Positions 21,301 through 29,436 of a stretch of DNA of 64,000 nucleotides are shown one piece after another. The notes beneath the pieces were generated by a model. The model did not search any database, had not been told where the DNA came from, and saw only the letters and a list, made by a program, of their open reading frames with translations. Origin of the DNA: Thalassomonas viridans (GTDB taxonomy: Bacteria; Pseudomonadota; Gammaproteobacteria; Enterobacterales; Alteromonadaceae); the NCBI RefSeq assembly GCF_000948985.2, contig NZ_CP059734.1, forward strand, positions 310,001 to 374,000, given 5' to 3'. Made by a program: the position numbers and the translations under genes. How positions within the stretch are numbered: the stretch's first letter is position 1; each line of letters starts with the position of its first letter.

Positions 21301-24300
21301 GCGCCGACGGCGGCATGCAAATCGTCGCCTACCTGGTTTTGGACGGCTCCGGGGAGCAGGAAAGCCAGGCGCAGATAGCCAGGTTAAAGCAGGCATTGGG
21401 GCTTACCCTGCCTGAATATATGATGCCGGCCGCTTTTATGGTATTGGAGCAACTGCCTTTGACGGTCAACGGCAAAATTGATCACGGCAAGCTGCCCCAG
21501 CCGGACTTTGCCTTATCGGCCAGCCGGTATGAGGCGCCGGCATCCGGGCTGGAACAGCAGTTGGTTGCTGTCTGGAGCCGGTTGCTGAAAATAGACCCGG
21601 ATAACTTAAGCGTCACCGCCAATTTCTTCGAGCTGGGAGGACATTCTTTATTGTCTGTGCGGCTACTGGCGGATATACGGGAACAGCTCGGCTGTGAACT
21701 GGATATTGCCACCATTTTCACCCGGCCGACGATCCGGGAGCTGGCCCTATGCATCACGCAATCGCCCGGCGCGCCGGCAAGCGCACCCGTACAGCGGCTG
21801 TCACGTGAAAAAGAGGCGTTTCCCCTTTCCGCGCAGCAGGAGCAGTTGTGGTTTATCGATAAAATGCAGGGGGCGAGTGCAGAGTACAATATTAATATTG
21901 CCCTGGATATCCGGGGGCATTTTGACCTGGATATCGCCGCGTCCGTACTGACGCAACTCGTGCAACGGCATGAGATCTTAAGAAGCGTATACCGGGAAGA
22001 AGAGTCGGGTCCCGTCCAGGTCATCAGGGAGCATGACGGCTTTAGCTTGCAGTTTGTGGACTTTTCCGCGGAGCAAGGGCAGGACAAAGAGCGGGTGTTG
22101 CAGGAATATCTCAGCGAGCAAGCGGTAAGGGGCTTCGACCTTGAACAGGATTTGATGCTGCGGGCCTTGTTTGCCCGCCTGGATAAGCACCATGGGGTGT
22201 TTATGTTTACCGTGCATCATATTGCCTGCGATGGCTGGTCGGTTTCCCTGCTGGTAAAAGATTTTCTTGAACTTTACCGGGCGCTTGCCGGCGGCGGTGA
22301 AGCCCAGTTGCCGCCGCTTGCCATCCAATATGCAGACTATGCCACCTGGTCGCAGGCTGCTTTATCGGCGGACAAACTCGAAGCACAGGCAGCATACTGG
22401 CGTGAAACCCTGAAGGATTTGCCCCAGGTGCATAGCCTGCCCCTGGACAGGCCAAGGCCCCAGCAGCAGAGTTTTACCGGAGGCAAGGTCAGCTTTGCTG
22501 TCGATAAGCCGACGCTTGCTGCCTTAAAGCAACTGGCCCGGCAAACCAACACCAGTTTGTTTATGGTGTTGCACAGCGCATTTTCTTTGCTGCTGTCCAG
22601 GTATTCCAACGAGCAGGATATCGCGATAGGCGTCCCGGTCGCCAACCGGCAAAAGAAAGAGCTGGATGCCGTGGTGGGCTTTTTTATGAACACTTTGGTG
22701 TTGCGTACCGATTGCAGCAACAACCCGAGTTTCCTTGATTATCTGCAACAGGTCAGGCGGGTCAGCCTGGATGCGCTTAACCACCAGGATATCCCGTTTC
22801 AGACGGTGCTTAAGGAAATTGATCCCGTGCGCACCCAAAGCCATGCGCCCCTTTTCCAGATCATGCTGTCCATGGACAACAACGAACGGAGCGATTTCAG
22901 CCTGCAGGAAATAAGCGTCAGGCCTTATGCCACCCACCAGGTGACCTCCAAATTCGATATGATCTTACATGTCGACCAGATGGGGGAAGAGGTACATTTT
23001 GCATGGGAGTTTAATGCCGATATCTTTACGGCGCAGACGATAGATAAAATGGCGGGGCACCTGGTGCAGCTGCTGCGCTCTATCGTTGCCGCCCCGCAGG
23101 CCAAGATACTGGCACTGCCTATCGTGGCAGAAGATGAAAAACACCGCTTTATCTACGAGTTAAATAAACCGGTGCCGGGTCACCGGGACGACGTGATGAT
23201 GCATCAGCTGTTTATGGAGCAGGTGAGGCGGACGCCGGAGCAGGTCGCCGTTATCGATAATGACGGGGAGCATAGCTACTCGGAGATTTTCGTCCGTGCC
23301 TGGACGCTTGCCCGGCGGCTCCGGCAGGAAGCCGTGGCGGCGGAGCAACTTATCGGTGTGCGCATTGCCAAAGGACATCAGCAGGTTGTCGCAACCCTGG
23401 CCATCATGATGGCGGGGGGCGCCTATTTGCCGATGGAAGTGCACTGGCCGGCGGCCCGTTGCCTGAAAATCTGCCAAAAAGCCCGATGTTCGCTTGTGTT
23501 GGTGGCCGACAGCGGGGATGCCGTAGAGCAGGCGGGTCTTGGCACGATAGACATTAACCGGGTCTTGTCCGAAAATGTGCCGTCGCCGGGGCAGGCGGGA
23601 GAACTGGCGGCCGGGTTCGTGCCGGTCCAGTCGGCAAAAGATCTCGCTTATGTGATCTTTACCTCAGGTTCGACCGGTGAACCTAAGGGGGTCGAGATCG
23701 AACATCACGCCGCGGTCAACACCCTGATCGAGATGAACCGTTATTATGAAGTGAACGAAAACGACAAGGTGCTTGCGGTTTCGGCACTGAGTTTCGACTT
23801 ATCCGTCTACGATATTTTTGGGCTGCTGGCCGCTGGCGGCACTGTGGTTTTTCCCGAGCAGGAGTATGCCGCAGATCCGGCGCATTGGCTGCGGCTAATA
23901 GAAAAGCACCAAGTGACCTTATGGAATACGGTGCCGGCTTCCGCCTCTTTGCTGGTGGAACAGCTGGAAGCCGCCGGGCGCGCCAGCAGCGCCCCTATCC
24001 GCCAGGTCCTGATGAGCGGCGACTGGATCGCGCCTAACCTGCCGGCGCGTTTATGGCGGGCTTTTCCCGGTTGTCACCCCCATAGCCTGGGGGGAGCAAC
24101 AGAAGCTGCTATCTGGTCGATCCAATACCCGATTCTGGAAGATATGAGTGCCCGCAAAAGCGTGCCCTACGGCAAGCCCATGTACGGGCAATCCTTTTAT
24201 ATCCTCAATGAAGCCGGCCAGTTTGTGCCCCAGGGGGTCATAGGCGAGCTGCACATTGGCGGCCGCGGCGTGGCAAGAGGTTATTGCCGCGACAAAACGC

Positions 24301-27300
24301 AAACAGAGGCGCGCTTTATCCGGCACCTGGCCTTAGGGGAGCGCCTTTATAAAACCGGCGATATGGGCCGCTACCTCGACGACGGCAATATCGAATTTAT
24401 CGGCCGCATCGACCATCAGGTCAAATTACGGGGCTTTAGGATCGAACTCGGGGAAATCGAATCCCAGCTGACCCGGCATAAGCTTGTTGATGAGGCCGTA
24501 GTGCTGATCCGCGGAGCAGGGGAACTGAGGCAACTGGTTGCTTATGTGGTGCCGGCGAAAGACAACGGCCAGCCGGCGGATATGGATATCAGCCAGGTGT
24601 TGAAAAGCGCCCTGGCCGGGGACTTGCCTGATTATATGGTGCCGGCGATTTATGTTCAGCTGCCCAAGTTGCCCCTGACGGCAAACGGCAAGGTGGATTA
24701 TAAGGCATTGCCGGAGTTTGATATCCAAAGTTATTTGCAACAACAATTTGTCGCCCCGGAAAACGGGCTGCAGTCTCTGTTGTGTACCATATGGCAAGAT
24801 TTGCTTGAGGTTGAACGGGTCGGGATTAAAGATAACTTCTTCGAACTGGGGGGACACTCGCTGCTGGCCATCAGGTTTATCGGTATTGTCCGCACAAACT
24901 TTGATATTGCCTTGCCTTTGCGCACCTTGTTTGAAAATCCCACCATAGACATGCTCGCCCGGGAAATTGCCGGCTTGAAACCGGTGAAAAAAATTGATTT
25001 CTCTGGTTTGCAGCGGCCTGAAAAGCTGCCGCTTTCTTATGCCCAGAGGCGGTTATGGTTTATCGATAAATATAACCAGGGCAGTGCGGAATACAATATG
25101 CCCGGCGGTTTCCTGCTGGCAGGCAAGCTGGATAAAGATGCCTTTAGCTATGCATTGACCAGCATAATGAACAGGCATGAGGCTTTAAGGACAAGTTTTT
25201 ATGAAGATGGCGGTAAGCCCTACCAGCTGGTCCGGGAGCAGTTTGACCTGCCGGTGACCGAATATGACTACAGCCATTTAAGCGAAGCCGCTTGCCAGTC
25301 GGCGGTAGCAGAACTCCTGCGGGCCGAGTCCGGCCGTGTCTTCGATCTGAAAAATGACTTGCTGGTTAAGTTTAACCTTATCCGCTGCGCGACGGATAAG
25401 CATGTGATCCAGTTTAATTTACACCATATTATTTCTGATGGCTGGTCCATGGGCATTTTAGTGGATGAGTTCAGCCACTTTTACCGGGCCGGCTGCACAG
25501 GTACCGCGCCCACTTTGCCGGAGTTATCGGTGCAATATGCGGATTTTGCCCTGTGGCAGTCTGACTGGCTCGGCAACGAAGCGGTTAACCGGACCCTGGC
25601 ATACTGGAAAGAACAGCTTGCCGGTATTGCGCAGCAGCACAACCTGCCTTTAGACAAGCCGCGCCCCGCCAACCGGCGTTTCCAGGGCAAGGCCTTCAGG
25701 CAAAAATTTGACTCCGGCCTGACTAAGGCCATCAATGACAGCTGTCATGCCCATAACGTAACCCTGTTTATGTATCTGCAATCGGTTTTTGCCGTACTTG
25801 TCGGACGTTACAGCAACGATGCCGATGTGGTGATGGGGACTGCCGTTTCCGGGCGGGAGCACCAGGATATCGAGCCTTTGATCGGCTTTTTCGTCAACAG
25901 CATTGCCTTGCGCAGCGATTTGAGCGGGAATCCGGACTTTACCGACTTCCTGCAGGCGAACCGGCGAAATATCCTGGATGCCTATGAACATCAGGATCTG
26001 CCCTTTGATCTTTTGGTTGAAGAGTTGAATCCGGAGCGTTCAACCGCACATAACCCTTTGTTTCAAATCATGTTCGTTTTGCAAAACAATGAGCTGGGCG
26101 ACATGGCATTGCCTGAGCTCAGCCTCAAGCTCCAGCAGCGGGAGCATGTGGATAACAAGTTTGACCTGCACCTGATGACAGAAGAGCTGAACGGTGAACT
26201 CTTTACCTACTGGGTTTATGATACCGACTTATTTACCGAGTCATCAATTGCCCGTATGGCAGACAGTTACCAGAGTCTGCTTGAAGCGGTCACCTCGGAT
26301 GCGGACCAGGGGATCATGACCTTGCCGCTGCTGTCCAGCCGTCAGCAGCAAGCCCTGCTTACGGCGCCCCGGGAGCATAAAAGCGGCGCCGAAGTGTTTG
26401 CAATCCACCGCAGGTTTGAACAACAGGCAAAGAAGTTTCCGGATAATACCGCCCTGGTTTTTGAGGATAGCAGCCTTAGCTATCGCGAACTTAATGCGCA
26501 AGCGAACCAGGTTGCCCGTCATTTGATCCGGCAGGGGGTCCGGCCCAATACCCTGGTGGGGCTGAGTGTCGACAGATCTCTGGATATGCTGGTTGCCATA
26601 CTTGCGATACTGAAGGCCGGGGCTGCCTATGTGCCCCTGGATCCCGGCTATCCGGGATCCAGGTTAGCTTATATGGTCCAGGACTCGGGGATTGGACTTG
26701 TGGTTACCCAGGCCCGTCTGGATGCCGGTTTTGCCCCGGGTATCAGCTGTCTTTTTATTGATGAAAAGGACACCTTTGCCGCTTACAGCACAGAAAATGT
26801 CGGGCTGAGTCCGGCGGATTTTGATGAACACAGCCTGGCGTACATTATTTATACTTCCGGCTCGACCGGTGAGCCCAAGGGGGTGATGGTGGAACATGCC
26901 AATGTCAGCCGCTTATTCACCACCTCGGATCCTTTGTTCGGTTTCGGTGAACAGGATACCTGGACCTTGTTCCATTCCTATGCCTTTGATTTCTCGGTGT
27001 GGGAAATATGGGGGGCGCTGCTGTACGGCGGAAAGCTGGTTGTTGTGCCGCCGGAAGTCACCACATCCGCAGCGGCATTTGCAGACCTGATCTGTGAGCT
27101 GGGGGTGACCGTACTGAATCAGACGCCGTCGGCTTTTTATCAGCTTATTTCTTCCTTGAATCATAAAGCGGCACACCGGCTGAGATATGTGGTGTTCGGC
27201 GGCGAAGCGCTGGAATTTAAAAAACTTGAACCCTGGTTTGAGGGACAGCCGGCGGAAAACACCAGGCTGATCAACATGTACGGGATCACCGAAACAACGG

Positions 27301-29435
27301 TTCACGTGACTTTTTATGAGTTGCAACCCGGTGAAGCGCAGCATTCGGTTATCGGCAAACCTTTGCCTGATTTGACCGGGGTTGTGTGCAATGAGTTTTT
27401 TGAACTGCAGCCGGTTAATGTCGAAGGGGAATTGCTGGTTTCGGGAGCCGGGGTGAGCAGGGGTTACCTGAACCGGCCGGCATTGACGCGGGAGCGCTTT
27501 GTGGACCTTGCCTTCGGCGATCAGGCCGAAGACAAGTGGTACCGTACCGGAGATCTGGTCAGGCGTTTGGATAACGGCGATCTGGTTTTTTCCGGCAGAA
27601 TCGATTCCCAGGTGAAAGTACGGGGATTCCGGATAGAAACCGGGGAAGTGGAACACGCCATACAAAAGAGTCCCCTTATCGAAGAAGCTCTGGTTATTGC
27701 CTGCGAAGGCAGCGACGGGGAAGATGCCCTGGTCGCCTATTTGCGCCCGACCCGGGAGCTGCTGGCGCAATACGACGGCACCCACGATGTCGAGGGGGTC
27801 GAGTCCTGGCAGGGGATCTTCGAAAATACCTATGCCGCCGATATGCGGGAGGCAAACCTGGCCCTTGAACCGGAAACCGATATCACCGGCTGGCATTGCA
27901 GCTACCGTGAAAACCTTATTCCTGTGGCTGAAATGGAGGAATGGCTGGCGCAAACCATAGAGGTTATCCATGGCCTTAAGCCTAAAAAAGTACTGGAGAT
28001 AGGGGTTGGCACAGGTATGCTGCTTTACCGCTATGCCGGCTCCTGTGATGCCGTGACTGCCGTTGATATTTCCGCGACCGTGCTGGATAAAGTCGCCGCC
28101 GGGGTAAATGCCAAGGGCTGGTCGCATGTCGAGCTGCATCAATGTGATGCCGCCAGTTTACAGCCCTTCCATGGCGGCGGTTACGATACCGTGATACTGA
28201 ATTCGGTCGCCCAGTATTTCCCCAGCTTTAACTATTTCGCCGATGTGCTCGATAGCATGCTTAACTGCCTGGCTCCCGGAGGAAAAATCTTCTTGGGAGA
28301 TATCCGCAACCTGGATCTGCTGGGGGCTTTCTCTGCTTCCGTGGCTCTATTCCAGTCGGAGCCGTCTACGCCGGCGGACTTTGTTTATCAGAAAGCGGCA
28401 TCGGCCATGCAGCACGAAGAGGAGCTGCTGCTGAGTCCGGCTTATTTCTCTGAACTTGCCTGCCGGCATCCCAAGGTCAGTACCACGGATATCCTGGTGA
28501 AGCAGGGCAGTTATATGAATGAAATGATGCGTTACCGTTATGATGTGGTCATAGGACGGGAAACGCCGGTAGCGGAAAAGGTAAGCCATTGGTACCGCTG
28601 GCAGGATAAGGAACATTTACAGGCCCTGCTGGCCGGGGCCGGGCATGAATCCTTTGGCGTTACCGGTCTGCTTAATCCCAGGATTGCCGCAGATGCCAGC
28701 GCCTATGAAAACCTGAGAAGCCATTTCCGGCAGGATGTCGGACAAATGAAAGCCGAGGTATCGGACAAGCGGTGCGATGCACTGGCGCAGCTCGGGCAAA
28801 AGGCAAAAGCGCTGGGATATGAAATGAAAATGACCTGGGATCAGGGGCAGGCAAATAAGCTGGATTTGATTTTCATTGCTGCCGGCGCCCGCAACCGGCC
28901 GGCCATCCATCCCTACCAAAGGGTGGAAAAACGCGAGTTGTCGAATGCGCCGCAATTGCGCACCATTTCCCGGCAAATCATGCCCGGGATCAAGGCCGGA
29001 CTGGAGAAGTCGCTGCCGAGATTCATGGTGCCTTCTGCGTTTATGTTACTGGAAAAATTTCCGCTGACTGCCAATGGCAAAATCGATACATCGGCCTTGC
29101 CCAAGTGGATTGCCATGGCCCGGGACGAGTATGTGGCGCCGACGAATGAAATGCAGGCCGGCTTGCAGCTTATCTGGCAAAAAGTGCTCAACCAGCCGGA
29201 GATCAGCATAAACTCCAATTTCTTTGAGCTGGGAGGACATTCCCTGCTGGTTACCCGGCTGGTTAACGAAATTAATAAAGCAATGTCGGTAGAGCTGAAA
29301 GTGAAAGATATTTTCGAACGCCCTTCCGTGGCGGCTCTGGCCCTTTATATTACTGAACTTAAAGCAGCCCGGGCCTTGCTTGCCGATGCCGAAACAGGGA
29401 ATTCCGCAGAACAACTAGAAGAAATGGAGTGGTAG
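18351..29435 (+). CDS. NRPS 3: docking-C-A-T-C-A-T-C-A(N-MT)-T, predicted Thr-Cys-NMeThr
   Basis: A 3694-residue three-module protein starting at a GTG that overlaps the NRPS 2 stop by four bases (GTGA). It opens with a basic TubC-type docking domain (~1-60). C motifs are HHIACDG (207), HHIACDG (1289) and HHIISDG (2358); a3 motifs at 696, 1770 and 2834; carrier serines at 1099, 2170 and 3631. Pockets read DFWNVGMVH (threonine type), DLYNLSLIW (cysteine) and DFWNVGMVH again. The Cys A domain has the SGDWI and LGGATEAAIW variants seen in cysteine-loading siderophore synthetases, yet its C domain keeps HHxxxDG and so is not a heterocyclase. The third A domain is split between a8 and a9 by an N-methyltransferase (SAM motif VLEIGVGTG from 3214). 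The acidic tail ends LEEMEW. Confidence 0.95.
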   Translation: MNINQFISWCVERSISFSLEGEDRLKINAAPGSLTDEVKEQLKARKGEILDWLKQRQRERIRPVSADRHEFPLSFAQQRLWFIDRLQKGSAEYNHPMPLKISGNFDLKAAESALHYIVGRHDILRTVYRDDGEVTQVILQDYDFSIDCHDLSRLAADEQKPALDALIDEEMQRSFDLSKDLMLRASFITLAANGEKPLEGVLLFNIHHIACDGWSLEIMMREFMELYRQINEQGKAALPELPIRYADYVMWQRDRLNREELEKQSGYWQRQLEAAPLIHDIPLDFPRPAHMSHSAGTVSGELPAPWAKKLQAMAKDKQVTVFMLCHAILSLMLSRHSHSDDLLIGTAVANRKNQALESLIGFFSNTLVLRSNNAHDTFGELLEHIKQMNLDAYDNQDVPFDFLIDRLNVPRSTAQSPLFQIMFSLTTEKTYGNESGSFRLPDVTMSLVKSEAKLGKFDLDIYANVNEKGIQFYWIYNTSLFCHQRVERFNEHLMQLFQAVLTAPDARLSELDMLSAAERQRLLVDLNPVALDPLPRADDALIHVRFERAAKDFPDAIAVDFGGQQLTYAELDLRANRLALYLLEQGVKPDTLVGLCLDKSLEMVICVLGILKAGGAYVPMDPAYPDLRLSYMLQDCNLSLLLAEQSCRERLQAMTQARIVTLEAGKGCDEFSRYSGDVPDASALGLGPEHLAYIIYTSGSTGKPKGVMQNHQNVCRLFASTGRHFEFTRDDTWLLFHSICFDFTVWELWGALFHGGRLIVPHSEVIRDSQKVVALCREKGVTVLNQTPSAFKAFSETLLASGLSLPGLRYLVFGGEALDPYIIRPWQQHFPESRCQFINMYGITETTVHASYWKVDDAGISQSVIGEKLADQTFYLLDRHRQPVPEYAVGELYIGGAGLARGYLNRPELTRERFIPDPFSREKHARLYRTGDLVRYMRDGRLVYMGRADEQVKIRGFRIELGEISSQISQFDFVSANTVTTKAGADGGMQIVAYLVLDGSGEQESQAQIARLKQALGLTLPEYMMPAAFMVLEQLPLTVNGKIDHGKLPQPDFALSASRYEAPASGLEQQLVAVWSRLLKIDPDNLSVTANFFELGGHSLLSVRLLADIREQLGCELDIATIFTRPTIRELALCITQSPGAPASAPVQRLSREKEAFPLSAQQEQLWFIDKMQGASAEYNINIALDIRGHFDLDIAASVLTQLVQRHEILRSVYREEESGPVQVIREHDGFSLQFVDFSAEQGQDKERVLQEYLSEQAVRGFDLEQDLMLRALFARLDKHHGVFMFTVHHIACDGWSVSLLVKDFLELYRALAGGGEAQLPPLAIQYADYATWSQAALSADKLEAQAAYWRETLKDLPQVHSLPLDRPRPQQQSFTGGKVSFAVDKPTLAALKQLARQTNTSLFMVLHSAFSLLLSRYSNEQDIAIGVPVANRQKKELDAVVGFFMNTLVLRTDCSNNPSFLDYLQQVRRVSLDALNHQDIPFQTVLKEIDPVRTQSHAPLFQIMLSMDNNERSDFSLQEISVRPYATHQVTSKFDMILHVDQMGEEVHFAWEFNADIFTAQTIDKMAGHLVQLLRSIVAAPQAKILALPIVAEDEKHRFIYELNKPVPGHRDDVMMHQLFMEQVRRTPEQVAVIDNDGEHSYSEIFVRAWTLARRLRQEAVAAEQLIGVRIAKGHQQVVATLAIMMAGGAYLPMEVHWPAARCLKICQKARCSLVLVADSGDAVEQAGLGTIDINRVLSENVPSPGQAGELAAGFVPVQSAKDLAYVIFTSGSTGEPKGVEIEHHAAVNTLIEMNRYYEVNENDKVLAVSALSFDLSVYDIFGLLAAGGTVVFPEQEYAADPAHWLRLIEKHQVTLWNTVPASASLLVEQLEAAGRASSAPIRQVLMSGDWIAPNLPARLWRAFPGCHPHSLGGATEAAIWSIQYPILEDMSARKSVPYGKPMYGQSFYILNEAGQFVPQGVIGELHIGGRGVARGYCRDKTQTEARFIRHLALGERLYKTGDMGRYLDDGNIEFIGRIDHQVKLRGFRIELGEIESQLTRHKLVDEAVVLIRGAGELRQLVAYVVPAKDNGQPADMDISQVLKSALAGDLPDYMVPAIYVQLPKLPLTANGKVDYKALPEFDIQSYLQQQFVAPENGLQSLLCTIWQDLLEVERVGIKDNFFELGGHSLLAIRFIGIVRTNFDIALPLRTLFENPTIDMLAREIAGLKPVKKIDFSGLQRPEKLPLSYAQRRLWFIDKYNQGSAEYNMPGGFLLAGKLDKDAFSYALTSIMNRHEALRTSFYEDGGKPYQLVREQFDLPVTEYDYSHLSEAACQSAVAELLRAESGRVFDLKNDLLVKFNLIRCATDKHVIQFNLHHIISDGWSMGILVDEFSHFYRAGCTGTAPTLPELSVQYADFALWQSDWLGNEAVNRTLAYWKEQLAGIAQQHNLPLDKPRPANRRFQGKAFRQKFDSGLTKAINDSCHAHNVTLFMYLQSVFAVLVGRYSNDADVVMGTAVSGREHQDIEPLIGFFVNSIALRSDLSGNPDFTDFLQANRRNILDAYEHQDLPFDLLVEELNPERSTAHNPLFQIMFVLQNNELGDMALPELSLKLQQREHVDNKFDLHLMTEELNGELFTYWVYDTDLFTESSIARMADSYQSLLEAVTSDADQGIMTLPLLSSRQQQALLTAPREHKSGAEVFAIHRRFEQQAKKFPDNTALVFEDSSLSYRELNAQANQVARHLIRQGVRPNTLVGLSVDRSLDMLVAILAILKAGAAYVPLDPGYPGSRLAYMVQDSGIGLVVTQARLDAGFAPGISCLFIDEKDTFAAYSTENVGLSPADFDEHSLAYIIYTSGSTGEPKGVMVEHANVSRLFTTSDPLFGFGEQDTWTLFHSYAFDFSVWEIWGALLYGGKLVVVPPEVTTSAAAFADLICELGVTVLNQTPSAFYQLISSLNHKAAHRLRYVVFGGEALEFKKLEPWFEGQPAENTRLINMYGITETTVHVTFYELQPGEAQHSVIGKPLPDLTGVVCNEFFELQPVNVEGELLVSGAGVSRGYLNRPALTRERFVDLAFGDQAEDKWYRTGDLVRRLDNGDLVFSGRIDSQVKVRGFRIETGEVEHAIQKSPLIEEALVIACEGSDGEDALVAYLRPTRELLAQYDGTHDVEGVESWQGIFENTYAADMREANLALEPETDITGWHCSYRENLIPVAEMEEWLAQTIEVIHGLKPKKVLEIGVGTGMLLYRYAGSCDAVTAVDISATVLDKVAAGVNAKGWSHVELHQCDAASLQPFHGGGYDTVILNSVAQYFPSFNYFADVLDSMLNCLAPGGKIFLGDIRNLDLLGAFSASVALFQSEPSTPADFVYQKAASAMQHEEELLLSPAYFSELACRHPKVSTTDILVKQGSYMNEMMRYRYDVVIGRETPVAEKVSHWYRWQDKEHLQALLAGAGHESFGVTGLLNPRIAADASAYENLRSHFRQDVGQMKAEVSDKRCDALAQLGQKAKALGYEMKMTWDQGQANKLDLIFIAAGARNRPAIHPYQRVEKRELSNAPQLRTISRQIMPGIKAGLEKSLPRFMVPSAFMLLEKFPLTANGKIDTSALPKWIAMARDEYVAPTNEMQAGLQLIWQKVLNQPEISINSNFFELGGHSLLVTRLVNEINKAMSVELKVKDIFERPSVAALALYITELKAARALLADAETGNSAEQLEEMEW
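27760..28960 (+). other. Embedded N-methyltransferase domain in the third A domain of NRPS 3
   Basis: About 400 residues are inserted between core motif a8 (VRGFRIETGEVE) and a9 (LPRFMVP) of the A domain. The SAM-binding motif VLEIGVGTG begins at residue 3214 (nt 27,990), followed by the acidic loop VDIS and the LAPGGKIFLGD strand. Insertion at this site with this type of methyltransferase is the classical N-methylating arrangement, so the loaded threonine is expected to be N-methylated before condensation. The family is well known; the identity of the methylated residue rests on the pocket reading. Confidence 0.88.
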
Positions 29436-29436
29436 G

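Noticed and set aside
21830..22960. Heterocyclisation (Cy) domain before the cysteine A domain
   Set aside because: The catalytic motif is HHIACDG, not the DxxxxD motif of Cy domains.
26913..28142. A 409-codon open frame on the minus strand inside NRPS 3
   Set aside because: It is antisense to a fully conserved A domain and N-methyltransferase, its product shows no recognisable motif, and its openness follows from codon bias of the sense gene. The same applies to other antisense frames across the NRPS genes.
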